Source: Ewingella americana ATCC 33852 (GTDB taxonomy: Bacteria > Pseudomonadota > Gammaproteobacteria > Enterobacterales > Enterobacteriaceae). From it: a stretch of 64,000 bases of DNA. A model generated the notes under the pieces. It was not told the DNA's origin, did no database searches, and was given only the letters and a program-made list of their open reading frames with translations. The stretch spans positions 186,001 to 250,000 of the forward strand of contig NZ_JMPJ01000065.1 in assembly GCF_000735345.1 (NCBI RefSeq), written 5' to 3'. Made by a program: the position numbers and the translations under genes. This document shows positions 32,325 to 42,470 of this stretch, one piece after another. The stretch's first letter is position 1; each line of letters starts with the position of its first letter.

Positions 32325-33056
32325 ATGCGCATACCTCGCATTTTTCACCCGCAACCTATTATCGACCACAGCGACATTGCGCTTAGCGAAGATGCGGCAA
32401 ACCACACTGGCCGCGTATTGCGTATGCAGCCGGGGCAGAATATCCAGCTGTTCGATGGCAGCAACCAGACCTTTGAAGCCACGATCACCCACGTCGATAA
32501 GAAGAGCGTTCGCGTGAGCGTCGGGGCGGGCGTGCTGGCCGATAATGAATCTCCGCTGAATTTACATCTCGGGCAGGTCATCTCGCGCGGCGAAAAGATG
32601 GAGTTCACCATTCAGAAATCTATCGAGCTGGGCGTGAACACCATCACTCCGCTGTTTTCAGAGCGTTGTGGCGTTAAACTCGACGGCGAGCGGCTGGAGA
32701 AAAAACTCCAGCAGTGGCAGAAAATTGCCATCGCGGCCTGCGAGCAGTGTGGCCGCAACCGTATTCCAGAAATTCGCGAAGCCATGCAGCTAGAAGCCTG
32801 GTGCGCCGAGCAGGACAACAGCCTGAAGCTCAATCTGCACCCGCGCGCCAGCCACAGCATCAATACGCTGCCGCTGCCGGTGGATAATGTCCGCCTGCTG
32901 ATTGGCCCTGAGGGCGGTTTGTCCGCCGAAGAGATAGCCATGACCGGCGGCTACGGATTCACAGATATCTTGCTCGGGCCGCGCGTGCTGCGCACGGAAA
33001 CCACGGCGCTGACCGCAATCACCGCTTTGCAAGTTCGCTTCGGCGACTTAGGTTAA
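32325..33056 (+). CDS. rsmE: 16S rRNA m3U1498 methyltransferase RsmE
   Basis: SPOUT-class methyltransferase that methylates U1498 of 16S rRNA. The 243 residues match the E. coli enzyme. The N-terminal PUA-like domain starts [12 protein letters not shown], and the trefoil knot is formed by [17 protein letters not shown] and [18 protein letters not shown], where SAM binds. Follows endA after 45 bp and ends 138 bp before gshB. A perfect 8-bp hairpin (GTCTATGC/GCATAGAC, 33062-33093) without a T tract follows the stop. Confidence 0.95.
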   Translation: MRIPRIFHPQPIIDHSDIALSEDAANHTGRVLRMQPGQNIQLFDGSNQTFEATITHVDKKSVRVSVGAGVLADNESPLNLHLGQVISRGEKMEFTIQKSIELGVNTITPLFSERCGVKLDGERLEKKLQQWQKIAIAACEQCGRNRIPEIREAMQLEAWCAEQDNSLKLNLHPRASHSINTLPLPVDNVRLLIGPEGGLSAEEIAMTGGYGFTDILLGPRVLRTETTALTAITALQVRFGDLG

Positions 33057-33194
33057 GCAAGGTCTATGCGCTTGAAGCATCAGGGGCATAGACAAAATCG
33101 CTAAGTTCGGGCTTCATCACTGTCCTATTACGCAAAAAATCGCAGCCAGATTAAATGGCAAGTCACACAGACCCAAACGTGTCGGAGAATACCC

Positions 33195-34146
33195 ATGATC
33201 AAGCTTGGCATCGTAATGGACCCAATTTCGTCCATTAATATCAAAAAAAGACACCAGCTTCGGCATGCTGCTGGAAGCACAAAGTCGCGGTTATGAACTG
33301 CACTATATGGAGATGGACTCTCTGTATCTGCGCGGCGGTGAAGGACGTGCTCTGACCCGTAAACTGAGCGTCAAGCAGGACTACGACAGCTGGTATGAGT
33401 TCGGCTCCGAGCAGGATATCGCACTGCAAGATCTGGACGTGATCCTGATGCGTAAAGATCCGCCGTTTGATACCGAATTCATCTACGCCACTTACATCCT
33501 TGAGCGCGCAGAAGAGAAAGGCACGCTTATCGTTAACAAGCCGCAGAGCCTGCGCGACTGTAACGAGAAGCTGTTCACCGCGTGGTTCCCAGAACTGACG
33601 CCAGACACGCTGGTGACCCGCAATGCGGCACAGCTTAAAGCTTTCCATAAAGAGCACACTGATGTGATCCTCAAGCCGCTGGACGGCATGGGCGGCGCGT
33701 CAATCTTCCGTCTGAAACCAGAAGACGCCAACGTCTCGGTTATCATTGAAACCCTGACCGAACACGGCAGCCGCTTCTGCATGGCGCAAAACTACCTGCC
33801 TGCTATCAAAGACGGTGACAAGCGCGTTCTGGTGGTCGACGGCGAACCTGTTCCTTACTGTCTGGCGCGTATCCCGGCTCAGGGCGAAACCCGTGGTAAC
33901 TTGGCCGCCGGTGGCCGTGGCGAAGCTCGCCCGTTAAGCGAAAGCGATTGGGCTATTGCTCGCAAAGTCGCACCAATCCTGAAAGAGAAAGGCCTGATTT
34001 TCGTCGGTCTGGACATCATTGGTGACCGCCTGACTGAAATTAACGTGACCAGCCCAACCTGCGCCCGTGAAATTGAAGCCGCATTCCCGATTTCTGTTAC
34101 CGGGATGCTGATGGACGCTATCGAAAAGCGTTTAGCAAATCGCTAA
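33195..34146 (+). pseudogene. gshB: Glutathione synthetase, frameshifted near the start
   Basis: ATP-grasp enzyme joining gamma-glutamylcysteine and glycine. The natural start ATG is at 33195 (MIKLGIVMDPISSINIKK). Directly after it the run of seven A at 33243-33249 puts the next codons out of frame. Removing one A gives KKDTSFGMLLEAQ and an unbroken 316-residue protein, exactly the E. coli length, with the ATP-grasp motifs LKPLDGMGGASIF and ETRGNLAAGGRGE. As written, only an internal start at 33265 (MLLEAQSRG) would give a truncated protein, and I see no ribosome binding site there. Everything else is intact, so a sequencing error in a homopolymer, a fresh mutation or slippage are all possible. 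Confidence 0.9.
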
Positions 34147-34243
34147 TTTCAGCCATTCTGCTTTAATGTCATAAATGTCCTGCCTAAGCCATGGCGTACT
34201 CCTACGCCATGGCGCTTATTTTTAAGGTTAAATCTTACATACC

Positions 34244-34807
34244 ATGAACTTACAACATCACTTCCTTATTGCCATGCCCGGACTGGATGAACCCACGTTC
34301 AAGCGTTCGGTCGTTTATGTTTGCGAACATAACGAAGACGGCGCAATGGGTCTGGTGATTAATAAACTGGTGGAAGATTTCACCGTAGAAAACGTACTCG
34401 ATAAATTAGAGATCACGCCTTCGCCGCGCGATCCCGCCATTCGCCTTGACCGCCCGGTGTTTTCCGGCGGCCCGCTGGCTGACGATCGCGGTTTTATTCT
34501 GCACACGCCGCGCGCCGGATTTGGCTCCAGCATTCAGATTTCCGACACCACCATGATCACCACCTCGAAAGACGTACTTGAGACACTGGGTACGCCTGAA
34601 CAGCCGAAAGACGTGTTAGTGGCTCTGGGCTACGCCGCGTGGGAACAAGGCCAGCTGGAGAAAGAGCTGCTGGACAACGCATGGCTGACCATCGAAGCCA
34701 ACAGCGACATCCTGTTCCGCACGCCGATTGCCGAGCGCTGGCGCGAAGCGGCGAAGATGATTGGCATTGACGTCAGCCAGCTCGCCACCCACGCAGGTCA
34801 CGCATAA
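34244..34807 (+). CDS. yqgE: YqgE (UPF0301/DUF179 family)
   Basis: A 187-residue conserved protein starting [20 protein letters not shown], with the family motifs [19 protein letters not shown] and [15 protein letters not shown]. The structure of the family is known but its function is not. The stop codon overlaps the ATG of yqgF by one base (TAATG), showing translational coupling. The same pair exists in E. coli. Confidence 0.93.
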   Translation: MNLQHHFLIAMPGLDEPTFKRSVVYVCEHNEDGAMGLVINKLVEDFTVENVLDKLEITPSPRDPAIRLDRPVFSGGPLADDRGFILHTPRAGFGSSIQISDTTMITTSKDVLETLGTPEQPKDVLVALGYAAWEQGQLEKELLDNAWLTIEANSDILFRTPIAERWREAAKMIGIDVSQLATHAGHA

Positions 34808-35247
34808 TGGCTAACCGCACGGTTTTCGCTTTCGATTTCGGCACCAAAAGTATCGGGCTGGCCATCGGTCAGGAAGTTACGGGCACTGCTCGCCCACTGA
34901 CCTCCTTCAAAGCCCAAGACGGCACCCCGGACTGGCAGAAAATTGAGAAGCTGCTGAAAGAGTGGCTGCCCGATCTGGTGGTGGTTGGCCTGCCACTCAA
35001 TATGGACGGCACCGAGCAGCCTCTTACCGCCCGCGCCCGCAAGTTCGCCAATCGCCTGCATGGCCGTTTTGGCGTTCAGGTTGAGTTGCATGACGAACGC
35101 CTGAGCACCGTCGAAGCCCGCGCAGACCTGTTCGATCGCGGCGGATTCCGTGCTTTAGACAAAGGCAGCGTGGACGCCGCGTCCGCCGTCATCATTCTGG
35201 AAAGCTGGTTTGAGAAGCAGTGGAGTCAACCGGCGGCGGAGCAATAA
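34807..35247 (+). CDS. yqgF: YqgF/RuvX, putative pre-16S rRNA nuclease
   Basis: RNase H-fold protein of 146 residues (138 in E. coli), taking part in maturation of the 5' end of 16S rRNA. The catalytic Asp is in [16 protein letters not shown]; further motifs are [16 protein letters not shown] and [13 protein letters not shown]. The last 56 bp overlap the 3' end of the convergent yggR gene, which is unusual. The C-terminal residues beyond FEKQW are an extension not needed for the fold. Confidence 0.93.
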   Translation: MANRTVFAFDFGTKSIGLAIGQEVTGTARPLTSFKAQDGTPDWQKIEKLLKEWLPDLVVVGLPLNMDGTEQPLTARARKFANRLHGRFGVQVELHDERLSTVEARADLFDRGGFRALDKGSVDAASAVIILESWFEKQWSQPAAEQ

Positions 35248-36232
35248 GCCCGCTAGCCACGCGCTGTGAGCGACTCTGCTCGAAGGTTTGCATTCCGGCC
35301 TTACCGCCGGTTTGCAAAATATCTGCCAGCTGATGCGTCTTCCCCTCACGAATTAAATTGCCCACGGCGGGCGTTGAAGTCAGCACTTCAAACAGCGCCA
35401 CCCTCTCTCCCTGAGTTCCGGCTACCAGCTTTTGCGCGATAATCCCGCGCAGGCTGCCTGCCAGCTGAGTTCTGACAAAATTTTTCTCTTCCGCCGGAAA
35501 GACATCCACCAGCCGATCCACCGCCTGAGTGGCGTTGCGGGTGTGCAGCGTTGCTAGCACTAAGTGGCCGGTTTCGGCGGCGGTCAGGGCCAAACGGATG
35601 GTTTCTGCGTCGCGTAATTCGCCCAGCAGCAGCACGTCCGGGTCCTCACGCAGCGCGCCGCGTATCGCCTCGATAAAGGATCGCGTATGGCGGCCCAGCT
35701 CGCGCTGCTGGATCAGGCAACGCTTGCTGTGGTGAACAAACTCAATTGGGTCCTCCAGCGTGATGATGTGCCGCGCCCGGCTTCGATTAAGGTAGTCAAT
35801 CATCGCCGCAAGGGTGGTGGACTTACCGCTGCCGGTAGCGCCAGTGACCAGTATCAGCCCGTCCTCTTGGGTCGCCAGCTCGGCCAATACCTCCGGCACG
35901 TGTAGCTGCTCCAGCTGCGGGCACTTGTCCGGCACTCGGCGCAGCGCGGCTGACAGGCCATGAAGTTGTTTGAAGAAATTCACCCTGATGCGCTGGCCCG
36001 TGCCCAGAGTAATGGCGCAATCGGCCTGCCCTTCCCGCTGCAACTCCTCCAACTGTTGGGGTTCCAGCCAGATGTCACTCAGCCAGCGCATGTTTTCGGC
36101 ACTTATTTTGGGCGCCCCCTGCAACGGCCGTAATTCTCCCTGCGTGCGTAACATCGGTTGATGTCCGGCGCAGAGGTGCAGATCTGACGCATTTTGCTTT
36201 ACACTACGCTCCACAAATCCATTGATATCCAC
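35192..36232 (-). CDS. yggR: YggR, PilT-type ATPase
   Basis: Type II/IV secretion-family ATPase resembling the pilus retraction motor PilT. The 346-residue protein has Walker [11 protein letters not shown], the Asp box LEDPIEF, Walker [16 protein letters not shown], and the His box [13 protein letters not shown]. The start is GTG at 36230-36232 with AGGAGG seven bases upstream; the longer frame to 36271 lacks a Shine-Dalgarno. No pilus genes lie nearby, so it acts with pili encoded elsewhere or has another role. Its 3' end overlaps yqgF by 56 bp, and its start is only 21 bp from the divergent yggS. Confidence 0.92.
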   Translation of the reverse strand: MDINGFVERSVKQNASDLHLCAGHQPMLRTQGELRPLQGAPKISAENMRWLSDIWLEPQQLEELQREGQADCAITLGTGQRIRVNFFKQLHGLSAALRRVPDKCPQLEQLHVPEVLAELATQEDGLILVTGATGSGKSTTLAAMIDYLNRSRARHIITLEDPIEFVHHSKRCLIQQRELGRHTRSFIEAIRGALREDPDVLLLGELRDAETIRLALTAAETGHLVLATLHTRNATQAVDRLVDVFPAEEKNFVRTQLAGSLRGIIAQKLVAGTQGERVALFEVLTSTPAVGNLIREGKTHQLADILQTGGKAGMQTFEQSRSQRVASGLIAPPPVDSTASQTSFPE

Positions 36233-36253
36233 TTTAAAACCTCCTGAGTCACT

Positions 36254-36964
36254 ATGAGCCTTAGTCAGCACAACGCTATTGGGAAGAACCTACAGGATGT
36301 CCGTGAGAAAATCGCAGCCGCTGCACAGCGCTGCGAGCGGCCTCTGGAAGAAATTACGCTGCTTGCAGTCAGCAAAACTAAACCTGCGAGCGACGTCGAA
36401 AAAGCCATTGAAGCCGGGCAGTTGGCCTTCGGTGAAAACTACGTTCAAGAAGGCGTGGAGAAGATTGCGCACTTTGCCGGGCACCAGCCTGCTTTGACGT
36501 GGCACTTTATCGGCCCGCTGCAATCCAATAAAAGCCGTCTGGTAGCGGAGAATTTCGACTGGTGCCATACCGTCGATCGCCTGAAGATCGCCCAGCGACT
36601 GAATGAGCAGCGTCCGGCAGGCTTAGCGCCGCTTAACGTATTGATTCAAGTTAATATTAGCGATGAAGCCAGCAAGTCAGGCATTGCGCTGAGTGACATC
36701 GACGCCTTAGCTGAACAGATAAGCCAGATGCCCAATCTTGTTTTGCGCGGCTTAATGGCGATTCCGGCCGTTGAAACCGATTATCAACGTCAGTTGGCGG
36801 TGTTCACCCAGATGCGCGAAGCCTTTGACGCCCTACGCCAGCGCTACCCGCAGGCCGACACGCTGTCGATGGGAATGACCGATGACATGCCTGCCGCAAT
36901 CGCTGCTGGCAGCACTATGGTGCGAATCGGTACCGCAATATTTGGTGCGCGTGACTACGCTTAG
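36254..36964 (+). CDS. yggS: YggS, PLP homeostasis protein
   Basis: PLP-binding TIM-barrel protein (PROSC family) that controls free pyridoxal phosphate. It has 236 residues. The PLP lysine is in LLAVSKTKPASDVE. Further motifs are GENYVQEGVEK, WHFIGPLQSNKSR and LSMGMTDDMPAAIAAGSTMVRIG, the phosphate-binding end of the barrel. First gene of a rightward run yggS-proC-yggT-yggU-rdgB-hemW. Divergent from yggR with only 21 bp between starts, so its promoter must lie inside yggR. Confidence 0.96.
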   Translation: MSLSQHNAIGKNLQDVREKIAAAAQRCERPLEEITLLAVSKTKPASDVEKAIEAGQLAFGENYVQEGVEKIAHFAGHQPALTWHFIGPLQSNKSRLVAENFDWCHTVDRLKIAQRLNEQRPAGLAPLNVLIQVNISDEASKSGIALSDIDALAEQISQMPNLVLRGLMAIPAVETDYQRQLAVFTQMREAFDALRQRYPQADTLSMGMTDDMPAAIAAGSTMVRIGTAIFGARDYA

Positions 36965-37019
36965 TCACATTCATCCCCATATCCTATAAAAATCCAGCAT
37001 CAAGCTAGCAAGGAGCCTC

Positions 37020-37841
37020 ATGCAACATCGCAAACTCTGTTTTATCGGCGCCGGTAACATGGCAGGTGCCATCATTTCTGGCCTGATTGAAAGCGGCTAC
37101 CCGGCAAACTTAATCAGCGTGTGCGCCCCTTCGGGCAAAAACCGCGACCCGCTGGCGGAAAAATATGGCGTGAAAAGCAGCGACGACAATATTGGCTGCG
37201 CCAAAGAAGCCGACGTTGTGGTGCTGGCCGTCAAACCACAGCTGATGGCAGATGTATGTAAAACACTGCAAAAGGACGTGGATTTTAGCGGGAAACTGGT
37301 ACTGTCAATCGCCGCAGGCGTGAAGGTCGCGCGCTTCAAGGAGTTGCTTGGCGACAATCTGAATATCGTGCGCATCATGCCAAATACTCCGTCGCTGGTC
37401 GGTCAGGGTATGAGTGGTTTGTATGCGCCAGAGGAAGTGGGCCAGCAGGATCGCGACTATACCAGCGACCTGATGACCGCCGTCGGCAAAGTGTGCTGGG
37501 TTGATAGCGAAGACGGCATCAACCACGTTATCGCCGCCGCAGGCAGTGCTCCGGCCTATTTCTTCCTGTTTATGGAAGCGATGCAAGCCGAAGCCGAGCG
37601 TTTAGGTTTCAGCACCGACACGGCGCGTATGCTGGTCGAGCAAGCGGCAAGCGGCGCGTCAGCACTGGTGGCCGCCAGCCCGGACACGCCACTGTCCACC
37701 CTGCGCGAGAATGTCACCTCCAAAGGCGGCACGACCTTCGAAGCGCTGAAAGTCTTCACCGATCAGAAGTTGCCAGAAATTGTTTCTCAAGCCATGCAAG
37801 CTGCCATTAAACGCGCGCAGGAAATGGAAAAACTGTTCTAA
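37020..37841 (+). CDS. proC: Pyrroline-5-carboxylate reductase
   Basis: Last step of proline synthesis, using NADPH. 273 residues (269 in E. coli). The Rossmann motif CFIGAGNMAGAIISGL opens the protein, followed by VVVLAVKPQ, RIMPNTPSLVGQGM and the dimerisation/active site AAAGSAPAYFFLFMEAM. A conserved ENVTSKGGTTFEAL loop lies near the end. Cluster as in E. coli. Confidence 0.97.
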   Translation: MQHRKLCFIGAGNMAGAIISGLIESGYPANLISVCAPSGKNRDPLAEKYGVKSSDDNIGCAKEADVVVLAVKPQLMADVCKTLQKDVDFSGKLVLSIAAGVKVARFKELLGDNLNIVRIMPNTPSLVGQGMSGLYAPEEVGQQDRDYTSDLMTAVGKVCWVDSEDGINHVIAAAGSAPAYFFLFMEAMQAEAERLGFSTDTARMLVEQAASGASALVAASPDTPLSTLRENVTSKGGTTFEALKVFTDQKLPEIVSQAMQAAIKRAQEMEKLF

Positions 37842-37927
37842 TTCATCATTCTGAACATATAAAAATATTGATGCCCGAACTCCTGCGAGCCATCTCGCAA
37901 GATGCCGGGCAAACACAAGGGTAACGC

Positions 37928-38482
37928 ATGTTAACGCTGACTTTCTTGGTTAAGACCCTGATTGACCTGTATGTCATGGTTTTACTATTACGCATCTGGA
38001 TGCAGTGGGCGCGGACCGATTTCTACAATCCGTTCTCACAGTTCGTGGTGAAAATCACCCAGCCAATCATTGGGCCGCTGCGTCGCATTATTCCGCCGCT
38101 GGGGCCAATCGACAGCGCCTCGCTGCTGCTGGCCTTCTTGCTGATGACCATTAAGTACCCGCTGCTGCTATTGATTCAGGGCGGAGGGATTTCACTTAGT
38201 CCTTACAACCTGCTGTTTGGCCTGATTGCGCTGGTGAAGTCGGCGGGCTATCTGGTGTTCTGGCTGATTATCATCCGCTCGCTGATGAGCTGGGTCAGTC
38301 AGGGCCGTGGGCCGATGGACTACGTGTTGATGCAGTTGACCGAGCCACTAATGTCGCCGATCCGTCGCTTTTTGCCTGCGATGGGTGGTATCGACTTCTC
38401 AGCAATGGTGGTGATCCTTATCCTCTATATGCTGAATTATCTCGGCATGGATCTACTGGGTGAGCTGTGGTTCCTGCTCTAA
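37928..38482 (+). CDS. yggT: YggT family inner-membrane protein
   Basis: A 184-residue integral membrane protein with two YGGT repeats ([20 protein letters not shown] and [15 protein letters not shown]) and four or more membrane helices. Family members occur near cell-division and osmotic genes; the exact role is unknown, though a link to K+ or osmotic adaptation has been suggested for E. coli. The short [20 protein letters not shown] and [17 protein letters not shown] loops are the family signature. Its end overlaps yggU by 16 bp. Confidence 0.93.
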   Translation: MLTLTFLVKTLIDLYVMVLLLRIWMQWARTDFYNPFSQFVVKITQPIIGPLRRIIPPLGPIDSASLLLAFLLMTIKYPLLLLIQGGGISLSPYNLLFGLIALVKSAGYLVFWLIIIRSLMSWVSQGRGPMDYVLMQLTEPLMSPIRRFLPAMGGIDFSAMVVILILYMLNYLGMDLLGELWFLL

Positions 38483-38772
38483 ACCCGGTTTGCTGGCAGG
38501 CCGACGCACTGGTTTTACGGTTGGTTATTCAGCCGAAAGCCAGCCGCGACGGCCTGATTGGTTTGCATGGCGACGAGTTCAAAGTCGCCATCACCGCCCC
38601 GCCGGTTGATGGTCAAGCGAATACACATCTGGTGAAATACCTCGCCAAACAGTTTAAAGTCGCCAAAAGTCAGGTCAGTATTGAGAAAGGCGAATTGGGC
38701 CGCCACAAACAAGTCCGCATTGAAAATCCGCAACAGATACCGACCGAAGTCGCGACGTTGCTCGCAAAATAA
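38467..38772 (+). CDS. yggU: YggU (DUF167)
   Basis: A 101-residue protein of the DUF167 fold. The start is GTG at 38467, inside the yggT end, with GGTGAG upstream. The core [20 protein letters not shown] and [20 protein letters not shown] are the family signature and match E. coli YggU. Function unknown. Translational coupling with yggT is likely because of the 16-bp overlap. Confidence 0.92.
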   Translation: MVPALNPVCWQADALVLRLVIQPKASRDGLIGLHGDEFKVAITAPPVDGQANTHLVKYLAKQFKVAKSQVSIEKGELGRHKQVRIENPQQIPTEVATLLAK

Positions 38773-38849
38773 TCGTTAACTCTCAGGACAATAAAGCCGG
38801 ACTGAGGCCCGCAAAGGGCAAGTAAGTCGCTTCATCAGGATAAAATCTC

Positions 38850-39458
38850 ATGCAAAAAGTAGTCTTAGCGACCGGCAACCCCGGCAAAGTGCGCGAACTC
38901 GCCCACCTGTTAGCTGACTTCGGCCTTGATGTCGTGGCGCAAACCGAGCTTGGCGTGGAGTCAGCCGAAGAGACCGGCCTGACCTTTATCGAAAACGCCA
39001 TTTTGAAAGCGCGCCACGCTGCAGCCATCACCGGCCTGCCCGCCATCGCCGATGATTCCGGCTTAGCCGTGGACATCTTGGGCGGCGCGCCGGGCATCTA
39101 CTCCGCGCGCTATGCCGGTTTAGAAGCCAGCGATCAGCAGAATCTCGATAAGCTGCTGGTCACCCTGAAAGACGTGCCGCAGAGCCAGCGCGGTGCCCAG
39201 TTCCACTGCGTGCTGGTTTATATGCGCCACGCCGAAGACCCGACGCCAATCGTCTGTCACGGCAGCTGGGACGGCGAAATTCTGTTTGCCGAAGCGGGCA
39301 AAGGCGGCTTCGGCTATGACCCTATCTTCCAGGTTCCGGCGCTGGGTAAATCCGCCGCTGAGTTGACCCGTGAAGAGAAAAGCGCGGTATCCCACCGCGG
39401 GCAGGCACTGAAATTACTGCTTGCCGCTATGAAAGAGAAAACCCAGAAGAATGCGTAA
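38850..39458 (+). CDS. rdgB: XTP/dITP diphosphatase RdgB
   Basis: Ham1-family nucleoside triphosphate pyrophosphatase that removes dITP, XTP and similar bases from the pool. 202 residues, starting [17 protein letters not shown]. The Mg/substrate motif is [27 protein letters not shown], followed by [10 protein letters not shown] and HRGQAL. Its end overlaps the hemW start by 8 bp, the same pairing as in E. coli. Confidence 0.96.
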   Translation: MQKVVLATGNPGKVRELAHLLADFGLDVVAQTELGVESAEETGLTFIENAILKARHAAAITGLPAIADDSGLAVDILGGAPGIYSARYAGLEASDQQNLDKLLVTLKDVPQSQRGAQFHCVLVYMRHAEDPTPIVCHGSWDGEILFAEAGKGGFGYDPIFQVPALGKSAAELTREEKSAVSHRGQALKLLLAAMKEKTQKNA

Positions 39459-40587
39459 GTTACCGCCGCTTAGTCTTTACATCCATATCCCGTGGTGCGT
39501 GCAGAAATGCCCGTACTGCGATTTCAATTCACACGCGCTGAAAGGTGAAGTGCCGCACGACGATTATGTGGCGCACTTGCTGGCAGACTTGGATGCTGAC
39601 CTGCATCTGACCGCGGGCCGCGAGGTGAAGACCATTTTTATCGGCGGCGGAACCCCAAGTTTGCTCAGTGCGCAAGCGATGCAAAACCTGCTCGACGGCG
39701 TGCGTGCGCGCCTGCCGTTGGCAGCGGATGCTGAAATCACCATGGAAGCCAACCCCGGCACGGTGGAAGCAGACCGCTTCAGCGGCTACCAGCGCGCTGG
39801 TGTCAATCGCATCTCAATTGGTGTGCAAAGCTTTAGTGCGCAAAAGCTGGAACGTCTGGGGCGCATTCACGGCCCTGATGAAGCCAAACGCGCCGCGCAT
39901 CTGGCGACCGGCCTCGGGCTGCGCAGCTTCAACCTCGACTTAATGCACGGTTTGCCGGACCAGACGCTGGAAGAGGCGCTGGACGATTTGCGTCAGGCGA
40001 TTGCCCTTAACCCGCCGCACCTCTCTTGGTATCAGCTCACCATCGAGCCTAATACCATGTTCGCTTCACGCCCGCCAAAGCTCCCGGACGACGACGCGCT
40101 GTGGGATATCTTCGAGCAGGGCGACCAGTTGCTGACCGCCGCGGGCTATCAGCAATATGAAACCTCGGCCTACGCCAAGCCCGGTTATCAGTGCCAGCAC
40201 AACCTCAACTATTGGCGTTTTGGCGATTACCTCGGCATTGGCTGTGGCGCACACGGCAAGCTAACTCAGCCCGACGGGCAGATTTTGCGTACCGTGAAAA
40301 CCAAGCATCCACGGGGTTATATGCAGGGGCGCTACATGGATAAACAGCATCAGGTGGAGACCGTCGAGCTGCCGTTTGAGTTCTTTATGAACCGTTTTCG
40401 CCTGCTGGAAGCCGCCCCGCGCGAAGAGTTTGCGATTTATACCGGTTTGGAAGAGTCCACCATTCGCCCGCAGCTGGACGAAGCTATCGCCAAAAATTAT
40501 CTGCTCGAAACGGATTCTCACTGGCAAATTACCGAGCACGGCAAGCTGTTCCTCAACTCTTTGTTGGAACTGTTTTTGGATGAATAG
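39451..40587 (+). CDS. hemW: HemW, heme chaperone (radical SAM)
   Basis: Radical SAM protein related to coproporphyrinogen III oxidase but acting as a heme chaperone. 378 residues. The [4Fe-4S] motif CVQKCPYC (C-x3-C-x2-C) is at residues 16-23, followed by [14 protein letters not shown] and the EANPGT and [17 protein letters not shown] signatures. The protein lacks the fourth Cys of true HemN (CDFNSH instead), as expected for HemW. Last gene of the yggS-hemW run. Confidence 0.95.
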   Translation: MRKLPPLSLYIHIPWCVQKCPYCDFNSHALKGEVPHDDYVAHLLADLDADLHLTAGREVKTIFIGGGTPSLLSAQAMQNLLDGVRARLPLAADAEITMEANPGTVEADRFSGYQRAGVNRISIGVQSFSAQKLERLGRIHGPDEAKRAAHLATGLGLRSFNLDLMHGLPDQTLEEALDDLRQAIALNPPHLSWYQLTIEPNTMFASRPPKLPDDDALWDIFEQGDQLLTAAGYQQYETSAYAKPGYQCQHNLNYWRFGDYLGIGCGAHGKLTQPDGQILRTVKTKHPRGYMQGRYMDKQHQVETVELPFEFFMNRFRLLEAAPREEFAIYTGLEESTIRPQLDEAIAKNYLLETDSHWQITEHGKLFLNSLLELFLDE

Positions 40588-40711
40588 AAGTTAATTAAAT
40601 GTAACCAAAAGCAATCTGCCACTAACAATCAAATAACATCCAGCTCCTGTCAGTACTCTGTGGTTAAGCAGTAGACAACTGCATCCGCAAGATAAAACGA
40701 CAGGAGCTGTC

Positions 40712-42337
40712 ATGAAAGTCTCTCTATTCAGCCGCTACACCTGCTTTACGCTGTGCCTGCTAATCACCCTCGTCAGTCTGTTTTACCTCTCTCGCATTGA
40801 AGGCATGTGGATAGTCACCTTGATCTTCGGCGCGCTGAGCCTGCTTGGCTGCTGGGACGTGGTGCAGAAGCGCCACTCGATTTGCCGTAACTATCCGGTG
40901 ATTGGCCGCATACGCTTTTTGATTGAATTTATTCGCCCCGAGCTGCGCCAGTATTTATTGGAAGAAGATAATGAAGAGCTCCCGTTCTCGCGCACCCAGC
41001 GCACGCTGGTCTATCGCCGCGCCAAGAACGAAATGGGCGAGAAGCCTTTTGGCACCTTGCTGGACGTCTACCAAACCGGCTATGAGTGCATCGGCCACTC
41101 GATGCAGCCCGTGCCGGTGTCAGACCCCGAAAGCTTCCGCGTCGAGATTGGCGGCCCGGACTGCCAGCAGCCCTACTCCGCCTCGGTATTTAATATCTCC
41201 GCCATGAGCTTCGGCGCGCTCTCGGCCAACGCCATTCGCGCTCTGAACAAAGGCGCTTCAATGGGCAATTTCTACCACGATACCGGCGAAGGCAGCATCA
41301 GCCGTTACCACCGCGAACACGGAGGCGACCTCGTGTGGGAGCTGGGCAGCGGCTATTTCGGCTGCCGCACCGAGAACGGCGAGTTTGATCCGGTGCAGTT
41401 TGCCCGTCAGGCAAAAAGCTCTCAGGTCAAAATGATCGAGATAAAACTGAGTCAGGGCGCCAAACCCGGCCACGGCGGGATCCTACCGGGCAAGAAAGTG
41501 GATGCCGAAATCGCCGCAACGCGCGGCGTGCCGCAGGGCGTGGATTGCATCTCTCCGGCTTCTCACAGCGCGTTTAGCAATCCGCGCGAGATGATGCATT
41601 TCATCGCCAAGCTGCGCGAGCTCTCCGGCGGCAAACCTGTCGGCTTCAAGCTGTGCATTGGTCACCCGTGGGAATTCGTGGCTATCGCCAAAGCCATGCT
41701 AGAAACCAAGATCCTGCCGGACTTTATCGTAGTTGATGGCAAAGAAGGCGGCACCGGCGCGGCACCGCTCGAGCTGTCGAACTATATGGGGATGCCGCTG
41801 CGCGAAGGGCTGCTGTTCGTACACAACACCCTGACCGGCTGTAACCTGCGCAATAAAATCAAGATTGGTGCCAGCGGCAAGATGATCAGCGCCTTTGATA
41901 TCGCCAGCGTCATGGCGCTGGGGGCGGACTGGGTGAACTCGGCGCGCGGCTTTATGTTTGCCGTCGGCTGCATTCAGTCGCAGAGCTGCCACACCAACCG
42001 CTGCCCGACCGGCGTCGCCACTCAAGATAGCCTGCGTCAGAAAGCCTTAGTCGTGCCGGACAAGGCCGAGCGGGTTTACCATTTCCACCAAAACACCGTC
42101 AAAGCATTGGCCGAGATGCTAGCCGCAGCTGGCGTCAGCCGCCCAGAGCAGCTAACGTCGCACCATATGCTGCGCCGCATCACGTCAACGGAAATCAAGG
42201 TCTACGCGGATATCTACTACTATCTGGAACCCGGCGCACTGCTGAAAGATAAGATAGAAAGCGACTTCTACAGCCGCATGTGGCGGATGGCAACATCATC
42301 AAGTTTTGATGCACAGCTGATTGCGCTGGCGAGTTGA
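40712..42337 (+). CDS. Membrane-anchored FMN-dependent glutamate-synthase-like protein
   Basis: A 541-residue protein with two N-terminal membrane helices (about 8-27 and 31-50). It then carries the FMN-binding alpha subunit domain of glutamate synthase (GltB-type). The signature is visible in VFNISAMSFGALSANAIRALNKGASMGNF and LSQGAKPGHGGILPGKKV. The [3Fe-4S]-type cluster motif is CIQSQSCHTNRCPTGVATQ (C-x5-C-x4-C). No amidotransferase domain and no small subunit are present, so it is not a full glutamate synthase; the substrate is unknown. It has its own promoter gap of 124 bp and faces the yggN gene convergently. Not found at this place in E. coli. Confidence 0.85.
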   Translation: MKVSLFSRYTCFTLCLLITLVSLFYLSRIEGMWIVTLIFGALSLLGCWDVVQKRHSICRNYPVIGRIRFLIEFIRPELRQYLLEEDNEELPFSRTQRTLVYRRAKNEMGEKPFGTLLDVYQTGYECIGHSMQPVPVSDPESFRVEIGGPDCQQPYSASVFNISAMSFGALSANAIRALNKGASMGNFYHDTGEGSISRYHREHGGDLVWELGSGYFGCRTENGEFDPVQFARQAKSSQVKMIEIKLSQGAKPGHGGILPGKKVDAEIAATRGVPQGVDCISPASHSAFSNPREMMHFIAKLRELSGGKPVGFKLCIGHPWEFVAIAKAMLETKILPDFIVVDGKEGGTGAAPLELSNYMGMPLREGLLFVHNTLTGCNLRNKIKIGASGKMISAFDIASVMALGADWVNSARGFMFAVGCIQSQSCHTNRCPTGVATQDSLRQKALVVPDKAERVYHFHQNTVKALAEMLAAAGVSRPEQLTSHHMLRRITSTEIKVYADIYYYLEPGALLKDKIESDFYSRMWRMATSSSFDAQLIALAS

Positions 42338-42338
42338 G

Positions 42339-42470
42339 AATGGCGCGATTATCAAAATCGCGCCACTATTGCGCCACTTTTACACCTAATCGCGCCACTT
42401 CAACCGGGAAAAGTGGCGCGATTGTGGCGCGATTAGCGATAAATTATGGCGCGATTAATGGCGCAATTAC
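42339..42470. repeat. Cluster of GGCGCGATT inverted and direct repeats
   Basis: Between the convergent GOGAT-like and yggN genes, eight copies or near copies of TGGCGCGATT occur in both orientations within about 130 bp. One pair forms a perfect 13-bp stem (AATCGCGCCACTT at 42388-42400 and its complement at 42411-42423) around a 10-base loop. The stems could act as bidirectional termination or mRNA-stabilising elements. The end of yggN (42467) touches the cluster. No known repeat family name comes to mind. Confidence 0.8.
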
